This document shows positions 26,901 to 39,942 of a stretch of 64,000 bases of DNA, piece after piece; within the stretch, counting starts at the first letter, position 1; the number at the start of each line of letters is the position of its first letter. Both the position numbers and the translations under genes were made by a program. The DNA comes from Eudorina sp. 2006-703-Eu-15 (lineage: Eukaryota; Chlorophyta; Chlorophyceae; Chlamydomonadales; Volvocaceae), in assembly GCA_003117195.1 (NCBI GenBank), contig BDSI01000135.1, forward strand, positions 1 through 64,000, given 5' to 3'. Below the pieces are notes generated by a model that was given only the letters and a program-made list of their open reading frames with translations, did not search any database and was not told the DNA's origin.

Positions 26901-29900
26901 TCTCTGATGCCTCGCACTCGTCGCAATGCCAGCCGGCACACCTGCAGCAGGGTTTCAGCCCCAAATTTACATGGGCAACAATACCGTTGTGGCTATACGT
27001 GGCATCTGGGGACTTACACAGCCCCATCGCTGCATGTTCAATTGCATGGGCACGTAAATTCATGCGGGGAGTTGGTTGCATGGGCCAGATGTCTTTGCAG
27101 TCTTTGCATCCCGACGCTGTGCATCTCATCGCGCTCCATCCCATGGCGGCACGAATTGCGGCGCGGACGACGGTCGTATGATGGCGAACGATGAAAGAAC
27201 GACACGTGACTGCGCGGGCCATGATCCGCAGCATCGTAACGAAAATCAAAATCTCTGACGCCAGCCACCGTCTCGCAGCCTCCAGTCGCCTTGTAGGGCC
27301 CATGTGTCCGAGTAGCAATGCCCTGGGTTGGCGGCATCCATCCATCCATGCATCAATTCATCCATCCATGCATCCATACTTCCATCCGTCCATCCGTCCA
27401 TCCATCCCTGATCCCTTGGTCAACATCCTGTCACCGCCAACACCCTTTCACCGCCCACCCGTGTGTATTGCACCCACCGTCACCCCGCCCACGACACCTC
27501 CCTCCAGACGGACACGCGCCCTGATCAAACTCACCAAGCTCCTCAAGACGCAAGCAACCGGCGGCGGCGTCGCCGATGCCCCGGCGCCGCTGGGCCGCTG
27601 CCTGATGGACGTCATTGCGCCGCTCCTGCAGCAGTTCATCGAGGAGGGCTCCGGCGGTGCCCACGACTCGTCTCGTGCGCACGACAAGAAGCAGTCGGAC
27701 CTGGACAAGGAGGCCAACGTGACCGACGCGGCCATCACGACGTTGGGCGCGGTGGCGGCGACGCTGCCGTGGCCGCAGTACGAGCAGCTGCTCAACCAGT
27801 TCATGAGGCTGATGCGCGCGCGGCCCGCCAAGCCGCTCATCCGCGCGGTCTGCGCCATCCTCGACAACTTCCACTTCGCCCTGCCGGCGGCGGAGGCAGA
27901 GGAGGCTGCCGGGGAGACGGGTGCGGCAGGTGCCCCGGCCAAGGCCGTGGCGCGGCCAGCTGCGAAGCGCGGGGCGAAGGATGGCGAAGGAGAGGAGGCC
28001 GAGGGCGGCGACGAGGAGCAGGACGGTGACGGTGAGGTGTACGACGCGGCGGCGGAGGCGGTTGCCGTACAAAGGTCGTTGATGGTACGGATCTTGCCGG
28101 CGCTGCACGAGCAGCTGGTGGAGCGGCGGCGCGGGGAGGACGAGGAGGCGGCGTCGGTGCGCGCGCCGGTGGCGCTGGCGCTGGTGAAGCTGCTCAAGCT
28201 GCTGCCGCCGGCGGCGGAGAGGGCGGAGCTGCCGCGGGCGCTCCAGGTGTGCGTGTGCGTTGTGAATGGGGGTTGGATCAAGGGGTGAATCAAGGGCTGT
28301 CTTTGGTTGACGATAAGGGTAAGAGAGGACGTCGTCGTGTGGGGCCGTTATTCATGTGTGCCAGTGCACGTGCTGCCCAGGCGGTCCCGGCAATACGTGA
28401 CCGTGCGCGCGACACCCGGGGCGAAGATGCCGCGCATTGACCGCGACCCATGGGTCGTTTCCGTGCAGTGCTTGCGACGAGGCCTCACTCGGTCTCCCCG
28501 GGTGCCCCCCTCCCTCGTCACGGTTCTGATTCCGCAATCGCCGTCCCCAGGGGGTCACCAACCTGCTGCGGTGCCGCTTCCAACGCATCCGCGACGATGC
28601 GCGTGCCGTATTAGTGTCCATGATGGCCGAGCTGGGACCGCGGTACCTGCCGTACGCGTGCCACGTGCTGCGCGCGTCGCTGCCGGATCGCGGCTTCACC
28701 GCGCACGTGATCGGCTACACGCTGCATGCCGTACTGGAGGCCGTGGTCAAAGTGGCGCACGGCGAGAGCGCGGCGGCGGCGGCCGCGGCGGCGGTGGCGG
28801 AGCCCGGCGGCGACGCTGCCGCGGCGGCGCCGTCGGGGTACGACGTCGAGGACAGCGACGACGCGGCCGCAGGCGGCGGTGACGCTGAGGAGGAGCAGGA
28901 CGCCCTTGGGGTCTTGGACGAGAGCCTGGAGCTGTGTTTACCGCTCATTGAGGCGGATCTGTTCGGGCAGGTACGGCGGCGCGCTGACACGTGCGGCTGA
29001 CACGGGGCGTGTATACTTGCACCTTTTCACTCTTCCTAACTCCGAAGGCTCAGACGCACAGGCGGCATCGCGGCATGGCCTTGACTAATGCTCTTCAGGA
29101 GAACGCACTGTGTGATATTTACGATGCCGTACACGCGACGTGGGCCGCGTTCCCCCGAGGAAGGAAAGGAAGGGATGCTGCGTGCGCACCCGTTTCTTCG
29201 GCCGTGTGTTGTCGGGGGCGGTAGCTCCTGGCGCCCACAACATCGCTTCCCTTCCACATCCCGGAAGCACTTTGGCATAGCGGGTGCTGGGCTTGACCGG
29301 GTGCGTCCCGCGGCTTGCATTTCGCTTACATGCCCAAATTCACATCGACCCAGTCGGCCGTGTACTCGGATGGGGTCAGCTGTACTGGACAGCCATCCAT
29401 AGCACTGGGCGTGCCCCCGAGGGCGTCACCTTATCCTTGGGAGCCATCCATCCCGGACTCACCGTATCACGGTGGTGTGGGCCAGCATGCGCACTGGGCA
29501 GTCGTAATGACAGCCCAGTGATGAGGTACTGCGATGATGTTTAAACTTATTTCACCGTCGTCTGACTCAAGACGTGATGAAAAACACATCTACACCGAAG
29601 CTCCTTCCGAGTACCTTTTGCCGCACTGTACGGCACTCCCCGCATGGCCCCCAGCCCGCGCATTCATTCACCGCACTTCATTCACCGCACGGCGTCCCCC
29701 TGGGACGTACTGTATCGGCCGGCTTGTGCTAGCCAGCATGCACACTGGGCAGTCGTAACAACAGCCCAGTGATGAGGTACTGTGATGATGTCGTTCTTAT
29801 TTCACCGTCGTCTGACTAAAGACGTGATGAAAAATATTACCTACACCGAAGCTCCTTCTGAGTACCTCACTGTCATGGGCCTTACCCAGCACCCGCCTAC

Positions 29901-32900
29901 CCCCATCATCCATCATCCACACCTCCTCACCCCGCCTCCCGTGCCCCGCGCTTCCGGCGCCCTTCCCCTTCCGCCGCAGATTGCCGAGGCCAAGGAGGCG
30001 ACCACCTTCGCCTCCCAGTACAAGGAGGCCAAGCGGTGCCGCGCCAACGAGGCCTACCAGCTGCTGGCCTCCGGCATCACCTTCGCCACACACATGCGCC
30101 TGCTGCTGACCCTCGTGACCGACCGGCTGCACCTGGCGGGGCAGCCCTCCATACGCGCCAAGCTGACGCAGCTGCTGCAGTTCGCGGCGCGGGGCGTGAG
30201 GGCCAACCCTACAGCCGGGCCCAAGCAGGCGAGTGGATGGGTGTTGATGTTGAAAGCGAAGGACAAGCCCCAGAAGGAACCCGGTCGCACCAGTGAGCGC
30301 ACACCATTTTGTAACTAGCGCTGCATGGATGGATGGATGGATGGATGGGTATGAATGGAGGATGGGTAGGGAATTGTTGAGGGTGCGCTGAGTGCCAGAG
30401 CGAAGGGGCGAGATCCAAGCGTGGGGGTGAAGGGTGGTAGGGTGGGTGCGCGGGGAGTGGACGGCGGCACAATGCACTTTCACGCGAGCGCTTTCTGCCC
30501 CCTGTACCAACGTGGAACCGCGGGGGAGGGCCATGGGGTGCACGTGCATGCACTGTCTCTTTACACTCACATACTCGTCGCGTTACGGGCTCATGGTCAC
30601 CGGCGTCAAGAGGAAGTACATGAAGTACATGAACTCTCTTTTCTACGAAAGATGTTCACCCTAAAAAACTCCCGAAACCGAGCCATTTTCGTCACCGTCG
30701 GCTTGAGGCGGAGGCGCCTGGGTTCTGGTCCAGGATCGTTACGCCCCCTCCCCTGGGTTCCTTGGCCCTGCGACCTGACAACGAAACCCTGTGACCCCCT
30801 CCCCTGTGGCTTGCAACCCCAGATTCTGGCCCTTGTGGTGGGCATCATGGAGGGCTGCCTGACTCGAGAAGAAACAGCCCGGGCCCACGCCAAGGCCGCC
30901 GTGGGCCCCGCCGTGAGCGCCGCCGCTGGCCTGGCGCCCGCCGCCGCGGCGGCAGCGGCGGCGGCCGCCGCCGCCGCCGCGGCCAACGGCGACGCCGCCG
31001 CGGAGCGCGCCGCCCTCCACGAGACGCTGATCCTGGAGTTCTGCCTCACGTTGCTCCACAGCGGCGTCAAACGCGGCGCGCTGGCGGGCCGCACCCCTGA
31101 GCTGCTGGCCCTCTTGAATCCCACGTTACCGCTGCTGGTGCGGTCCCTTCGCAGCCGCCACGCCGGCTGCGTCAGTCTGGCGCTGCGCACCCTCGCGCAC
31201 ATCGTGCCGCTGCCGCTGCCGGGAATGCCGGCGGCGGCGCCCGCCGCCGGCGCTGCGCTGACGGCGCTTCTGAAAAAGGTGCCCAACATCCGGCACCCGA
31301 TCGCGCAGGAGTGCTTCCGGCTGCTGGCATCGCTGCTGCGCGACTGCGAGGCCTACAAGCCCACCACCGCGCAGCTGCGTTTCCTGCTGCGCTGGGCGTT
31401 TGAGGACCTCGGAGAGGCGGGTGCGCAGCCGACGTCGTTTGCGCTGCTGCGGGCGCTGCTGGGTCGGCGGGTTGTCGTACCCGAGGTGTACGACGTGATG
31501 GATCGTGTGCAGCAGATCCTGGTGCGCAGCCAGGCGGCGCCCGTGCGGGCGGCCTGTGGCGTGGCGTTGCTGCAGTTCCTGTTGGACTTTCCGCTGGGGC
31601 CGCAGCGGCTGCGGCAGCACGTCGGCTTCCTGCTCGCGAATCTGGAGTACGAGTACGAAAGTGGACGACTTGCCGTACTGGATATGCTCGGCCAGGTGGT
31701 CGCGAAGTTCCCCGCGGAGGTGCTTCAGGCGAGTAGTCGCGGTGGCGGGTATGGCCTATGTATAGCAGTATCTTTTGAGGTTTCGGGTTTGGGACCAACA
31801 GGACGGGTTAATGGGACATGGTAAATGGTTGCGAACTGGGAAATGGGGAATGTGTCACTGCGGCTCTTGGCGACACATTGCTCCCATGGAGAGTTGCGGT
31901 GGGGCCGTCGCACCTCCCAACTTTGTCCACGCATCTCCCCCCAACATGGTTGATGGTTCCCGCTCTGCAGGCCCAGGCGGATGTGCTGCTGATGCCGCTG
32001 GTGGTCCGGTTGGTCAGCGACACCTCCCCCAAGGCCCGAGCCGCCGCCGGCGACGTCCTCAAGTCGCTGTTGCGACGCCTCGAGGCCGCCCAGCTGGATA
32101 AGACGGTGAGCTACTGCCGCGCCTGGCTGGATCGCGGCGGCAGTGGCAGTAGCGGCGGTAGCGCCCAGGACGCGGCGCTGCGCCGGGCCGCGGCACAGAC
32201 GCTGGGGTTCCTGGCGGAGGTGGAGGGAGCCAAATTCGGCCGGAGGCTGGCGGAGGTGGCGCCGGCGGTGCTGAGGATCCTAGAGCGCCAGGTGAGAGCC
32301 GACGCGGCCACGGCGACGGCGGCAAAAGATAGTGTGTGGGAGGCACTGCGGGGAAAGCGATTCAGTAGGTTTTTGAGGTACTTGGCTGCGATGAAGGCGT
32401 GGGGTGGGGCGGCGTGGCGTCGCTGTTATCGTGCCGTACTGGCGTACGGCCGTAGGATGTTGCTGGTGGCGTGTCGGCGTGTTGTGGATCGCCGTGGGAG
32501 ACCGATGTGAAACCGTGTCTCAATGTCGATGTCGTATGGGGTGCCGCTGAGGTTGCGAGGTTCAGGATTGTGAGGCACGGACCTGACCGGCGGTCCGGCA
32601 TCTGATCACAGGTCGCCCGTGGCGTCGATGGCGAAGTCGACGACGCCGGCGCCACCGCTGCCGGCCACGACGACGAGTCCGACGCCGCCGAGGCCGCCTG
32701 CCCCGGCTGGCAGGAGGCCTACTACTGCTTGCTCTTGCTGGAAAAGGTCGCGGCGCAGGCCGCCCCGGCATTGGCCTGGCCCACGGGTCGGCAGGTCGCG
32801 GGCCAGGCCCAAGCCCCGCCCCAGGCGCCCGAGGTCCCGGGGCTTTGGGAGGCCGTGGTGCGGCTGCTGCTGCACCGGCACATGTGGGTCCGCAAGGCGG

Positions 32901-34431
32901 CGGCGCGGCTGGTGGGGTACGGCCTGGCGGCGCCGCGGGTGTGCGGCGGCCTGATGGCGGCGCGGCGGGGCCGGGCGGGCCAGCTGGCGTTTGCGTTCTT
33001 CCTGCAGCTCGAGTGCGAGGCGGCGGACGAGGCGACCTGTCTGCAGGTGCGTCCGCGACTCCGCGTCCGAGGTGGTTCAGTTTCGTACCCCGGGGGCCAT
33101 GGACGGCGATGACACAGCAGGGATTCGTGGCCGATGTTAATGGGTTATGAGGGCCTGGGGCGCGTGGGGGAGGTGGGAGTCACCTTGGGCGTGGGCACGA
33201 GTTCTTGGTCCCCTGGGAAGCGCCGTGCTCGGGACCCTGCCAGTAGGGCGTCTGCGCAGGCAGTGCTACAGCCGGTACTCCGTTCCCCAGCTCCTTTCCA
33301 ATCGCTAACTTGAGTCTTCTTGTAAGGAGCGCGAGGTATCCCATTTGCTATGTGTCTTCTCCTTAGTCTGTGCCGGCGTGATTTGAAAACAAAAGCTTTG
33401 GCGCCTCGCAGGCGGTCAAGTGCTTGGTCAACCTGTCCGTACATCTCCACCGGGAGAGCGACGACGGGCAGCAGCAGGAGCGGCAGCTGGACGGGGCCCA
33501 GGCGGTCGGCGAGCAGCTGCAGCAGCGCAAGCGGCAGCGGGCGGCGTCGGGGCGGGATGCGGAGGTAGTCAGGGGCAACGGCACGGCGCACCATGGCGTG
33601 TCGAATGGCCACCGGGGATCCGCCCGAGAGGCGGACGAAGAGGGGGAGCCGGCGAGTGACGCAGACAGCGGAGACGAGGAGGAGGCGGCGGAGGGCGATC
33701 GGGCCACAGCCGCAGACGCTGACGCCGCGGCGGCGGAGGGCGCGGAGAGGGAGGAGGAGGAGGCGCAGGGCGATGAGGCAGACGGCGGCGGCGGCGGCGG
33801 CGCGGCCGCGGCGGTGGAGGACGAGGCGGACGATGAAGGCGACGATGTCAGCATGGCGGCGCAGGTCCAGCGGCGGGCGTTCACACTGCGGGGGCTTGTA
33901 CGGCGTATGGCCCGCCTCGCTGACGACACGAGGTGGGCGCGCGCCCGCCAGCGCACCGCCGCCATACGTTGGATCGCCGCCGCTGCGAGCGCGCTAGGCC
34001 CCGAGGGGATCGCGCCTCACCTGCCGGTCCTGCTGCGTCCGCTCTATCGCATCTCAGAGGCGGCGGCGGCCAGCTCCGCCGGCCGACACAGCGCCGCGAG
34101 CGTTGGCGGCCGTGCGCCGGAGGAGGTACGACAGCTGGCGGAGGAGGTGATGGCGCACCTGCGCGGCCTGGTCGGCAGCGAAGTTCTGCTGGCGTCGTAC
34201 AATACGGCGCGGGAGCACGTGCGCGGGCTTCGCTCGGAGCGCAAGCGGCGCGTCGCGATGCGCGGGATGGTGGACCCGGCTGCGGCGGCTGCGGCGCGGC
34301 TGCGGCACAACGAACGCAAGGCGGAGGGCCGCAAGCGCAAGCTGGAGATGCTGAAGCGGGAGCGGAGCGCGCAGCTGCGTCAGACGGGCCGGCGGCGCGG
34401 CGGCGGTGGGAAGCGTCCTCGTGGGGGCTGA
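14990..34431 (+). CDS. UTP20/DRIM, SSU processome HEAT-repeat protein
   Basis: Large scaffold of the 90S pre-ribosome needed for 18S rRNA processing in the nucleolus. Exons: 14990-15085, 15356-15475, 15768-16007, 16277-16535, 16958-19136, 19388-20660, 21025-21493, 21749-22424, 22731-23063, 23479-23635, 24033-24165, 25362-25500, 25866-26483, 27508-28246, 28551-28970, 29980-30228, 30823-31728, 31971-32291, 32612-33046, 33412-34431; every phase agrees, giving 3593 aa. Family hallmarks: N-terminal [12 protein letters not shown] and [12 protein letters not shown] (DRIM region, residues 20-240); [20 protein letters not shown] spanning the 26483/27508 junction; IAEAKEA after [17 protein letters not shown]; and a basic C-terminal tail ([15 protein letters not shown]). 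It is longer than the roughly 2800-residue human protein because of poly-Ala, Gln and acidic inserts (residues about 900, 1450-1740, 3300-3400). Two introns use GC donors (30229, 31729). The chosen ATG follows CCAAGG and opens straight into the conserved N-terminus. Confidence 0.95.
17935..17995 (+). repeat. Gln-rich codon repeat in UTP20 exon 5
   Basis: CAG/CAA-rich codons give a QQLQQQ / [10 protein letters not shown] stretch in a poorly conserved loop of UTP20. Together with poly-Ala runs (for example near 17480-17515, 20270-20330 and 30940-30985) it explains part of the extra length of the protein. Confidence 0.8.
24322..24412 (+). ncRNA. Box C/D snoRNA-like gene, family 1, copy A
   Basis: In UTP20 intron 11 (24166-25361). 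Terminal stem GGTACT (24322-24327) pairs with AGTACC (24407-24412). C box TGATGAT at 24329, D' CTGA at 24359, C' TGATGA at 24372, D CTGA at 24404. Sequences upstream of D' (CTTATTTCACCGTCGT) and D (CTACACCGAAGCTCC) are identical in all five copies, as expected for guides. They are complementary to words close to a conserved 25S rRNA segment (GGGAGCUUCGG and GUGAAAUACC, recalled from yeast), so 2'-O-methylation of 25S is inferred. Confidence 0.85.
24642..24732 (+). ncRNA. Box C/D snoRNA-like gene, family 1, copy B
   Basis: Second copy in UTP20 intron 11. Stem GGTACT (24642-24647) with AGTACC (24727-24732); C TGATGAT 24649, D' CTGA 24678, C' TGATGA 24691, D CTGA 24724. The guides match copy A, while the linker after C (GTCGTT instead of GTTTAAA) and the region after C' differ. 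It closely resembles copy E at 29776, including flanks (GCCCAGTGATGAGGTACTG). Confidence 0.87.
24960..25052 (+). ncRNA. Box C/D snoRNA-like gene, family 1, copy C
   Basis: Third copy in UTP20 intron 11, the most divergent outside its functional boxes. Stem GGGCACT (24960-24966) with AGTGCCC (25046-25052): relative to the other copies a T-A pair has become C-G, so pairing is kept. C box TGATGA 24968, D' CTGA 24998, C' TGATGA 25010, D CTGA 25043. Both guides are unchanged. Selection on RNA structure is the simplest reading. Confidence 0.87.
25311..25341 (+). repeat. CTG microsatellite before UTP20 exon 12
   Basis: Mostly CTG triplets, directly upstream of the acceptor at 25361; it acts as part of the polypyrimidine region of that intron. 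Confidence 0.7.
26831..26911 (+). ncRNA. Box C/D snoRNA-like gene, family 2, copy F
   Basis: In UTP20 intron 13 (26484-27507). Short stem GGCA (26831-26834) with TGCC (26908-26911), C box TGATGA at 26837, D box CTGA at 26904. The stretch GAAAATCAAAATCT just before D is identical in the second copy at 27182 and would be the guide; its target is not known to me. Internal D'/C' boxes are not clear; an inner GCGG/CCGC hairpin may occupy that place. Confidence 0.6.
27182..27263 (+). ncRNA. Box C/D snoRNA-like gene, family 2, copy G
   Basis: Second copy in intron 13. Stem TGGCG (27182-27186) with CGCCA (27259-27263), where the A-T pair of copy F is replaced by G-C. C box is CGATGA at 27189 (first position off consensus), D box CTGA at 27255, same pre-D sequence as copy F. 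The inner hairpin is CTGCG/CGCAG. Sequence outside the element is not shared with copy F, so the conserved unit is the element itself. Confidence 0.55.
27335..27408 (+). repeat. CATC/CATCCGT microsatellite
   Basis: Imperfect CATC repeats in UTP20 intron 13, upstream of exon 14. Confidence 0.85.
29525..29615 (+). ncRNA. Box C/D snoRNA-like gene, family 1, copy D (degenerate)
   Basis: In UTP20 intron 15 (28971-29979). Stem GGTACT (29525-29530) with AGTACC (29610-29615) and both guides are intact, but the C box is CGATGAT (29532) and the D box CCGA (29607), both off consensus. D' CTGA 29562 and C' TGATGA 29575 remain. It is the counterpart of copy A by linker sequence and spacer. Expression or stability may be lost. 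Confidence 0.65.
29776..29866 (+). ncRNA. Box C/D snoRNA-like gene, family 1, copy E
   Basis: In UTP20 intron 15. Stem GGTACT (29776-29781) with AGTACC (29861-29866); C TGATGAT 29783, D' CTGA 29812, C' TGATGA 29825, D CTGA 29858. Nearly identical to copy B including flanks, showing that a two-gene block was duplicated between introns 11 and 15. Confidence 0.87.
30325..30349 (+). repeat. ATGG microsatellite
   Basis: About six ATGG units in UTP20 intron 16. Confidence 0.85.
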
Positions 34432-35861
34432 TTCCGTCCGATGCAAGGAGGGTCGAGAAGGTACTGGCGTAGGCCCAAAGGCAAAAGGGGATCGGCTGCA
34501 TGCGGAAGTGCGGGTATGGTTAAAGGGAGCTTGGGGGGATGTGCGCGCCTGCTAGATCTTGGGATATGTGTATGGGGTGGCGTGGGGTGGAGGGGGCCGG
34601 GCGTCTCGGCCGCCCCTATGTGTGGTAGGTTTGTGCAAGTCATTTCTACGCAAACAGGTGAAGAGCCAGGCCGGGGCCGTAGGTTAGGTTTGTGGGGTGG
34701 GGTGGTGGTGGTGTATGCAGAACGATTGCCTTGGGGGAGTTCATGAGTATCGGTTGCGAGGGCATTGATTACAATGAGGGCGTGGTTGGTGTCGAAGGCA
34801 TCGAGGACGGTGTCCGGTCTCTCTCTTATTTAGATACTTTTCGGTTGCGGCTTGTTCGGGGTTCTGCGGCTTCTGGGTAACGATGCCGTGTGAGATCTGG
34901 CGCGAGGGCTTCGTGTTTGGCTGAAACACCTGTGCGAGGTGGAGGATAGAGACACACAGACACTGGCTTGGAGTAACGTATCTCCATGACTATTGACTGA
35001 TGGACCGATGAATGAGCTGATTGCCTGCACACCCTTCGGATGGCGGCAAGGCGGCGTAATGTCGAAAGGCCCAAGAAGTTATGGAAAGGTTCAAAAATTC
35101 ATGGACGTTCTCCGAGGGGTGTCGGGGGCCACTGTCAAAGGATACGTGACGGAGTGGGAAGAGGGGACGAGCCTTCCATGCGTCGATGGCCGCAGTTGAT
35201 GTGGTCATGATGCACCGCGACCCGCCGTGAAAGCGGGCCCCGCAGGCATTCCGTGCTAGTGCAATGCTCTTGAGCACGAAACAGGCTGAGTGGTATTTAG
35301 AGGCATTGTACCGCACCCTGCACCCACACCCTCCAGCCGCACCCCGATCGGGGCCGATCGGGGGCGTTCGGGGGCTAAGAGGGTGGAGGTGATCGCGGCT
35401 GCTCAACTTGAGTGGCAGTGAAGCCAGTACTGCATACCTGAACACATCGACACTAAAGCTCGTCGTAGAGAATTCAAAGGCCATCGACCGTGGCCTCCGA
35501 CTTGCACTGCAGCATCGGCCCGTGGGCCGCCAAAGCTGCGCATTACCGGTACATCGGAGTCTACAAATGGCCCGCAGTTATCATGCAGTCAAATATAATA
35601 TTTTTAGACCTGTATGTCTCAGAACCGTCAGAGAAAAGAACGCGTAGTTATTTGGCTAGTAGAGTTGTGACGAATAGGAATACTGCTTATCATTAGTTGC
35701 AGGAAAGACGCCGGAAGAAATCGTGGGTAATTGGAAACAACGCACAAGTAATTGCATTGCAAGCACAGCTACGTGCCGAGTCCGTACATTTCAAGGGTAT
35801 CACAACCCCCACCCTTTCGTAGCGGGTCTTTGTGCCCCGTTTCACCTTGTTTACTGGAAAA
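34432..35861. other. Intergenic interval UTP20 / V-ATPase subunit A
   Basis: This 1.43 kb must contain the UTP20 3' UTR and the ATPase promoter and 5' UTR. I saw no TGTAA word in the first few hundred bases after the UTP20 stop, and no exon chain. A short CCGATCGGGG repeat occurs near 35344-35365. Confidence 0.45.
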
Positions 35862-39330
<3,469 letters not shown>

Positions 39331-39677
39331 ACGGCTGACCGGATCACGACAGATCGCTAGCTTTCCTGATTTTGGAGCTGCGGCTGACGCGAGGAGTTCT
39401 GGGGATTTGCATCATTAGGCTTTGGGTCAGATGGGAGGGGTCCGAAGGCATGGCAAGGGGCCGTTAGATAGCCATAACACTGATTTGTTGGCGGCTCTTG
39501 TTAGTCCGACGAATGAAGGATCCGCCAGTGACTGACCAGGGTGACCAAAGACCTCCCAACATCTTAACTATTCTGACTCCAGTTACGCGCTACCGCTGGC
39601 GTGCAGGTGAGGCTAGCACGTCAGGTTTGCGTATTTCGGATTCCGGGATCAGGATATTGCAGGGTCCGAGTCTCTTC

Positions 39678-39682
39678 TTACA
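39678..39682 (-). terminator. Candidate poly(A) signal of APC2
   Basis: TTACA on plus (TGTAA on minus), about 260 bases downstream of the APC2 stop at 39943. It lies closer to the ATPase gene than that gene's own signals do, so the two 3' UTRs may overlap. Confidence 0.35.
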
Positions 39683-39834
39683 CCTGCAGGAATCTTTATG
39701 TCGTGGGTTCTCTGTGTGTCTATATGTGTACATGATGATGTACACTGAACTGGTTATAACAGCCAATGCATTGAGTGCGCGTTTTGACATCAAGGCGCAA
39801 CCGCGGCGGCCATTCGCTCGCTGGACAATCAGCG

Positions 39835-39855
39835 TGTAACCATTCGGGATTGTAA
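39835..39855 (+). terminator. Candidate poly(A) signals of the ATPase gene
   Basis: TGTAA occurs twice (39835-39839 and 39851-39855), about 510 bases after the ATPase stop. These are the first TGTAA words seen there and lie just short of the APC2 stop codon on the other strand. Confidence 0.4.
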
Positions 39856-39942
39856 TTTCGTGACACATTCCCTCCGCTTGAGCACGTGTCGATCGAACAA
39901 CCCTGAAGGTGCAGGACTGCTGAACAACAGCAGCTGCTCGAA

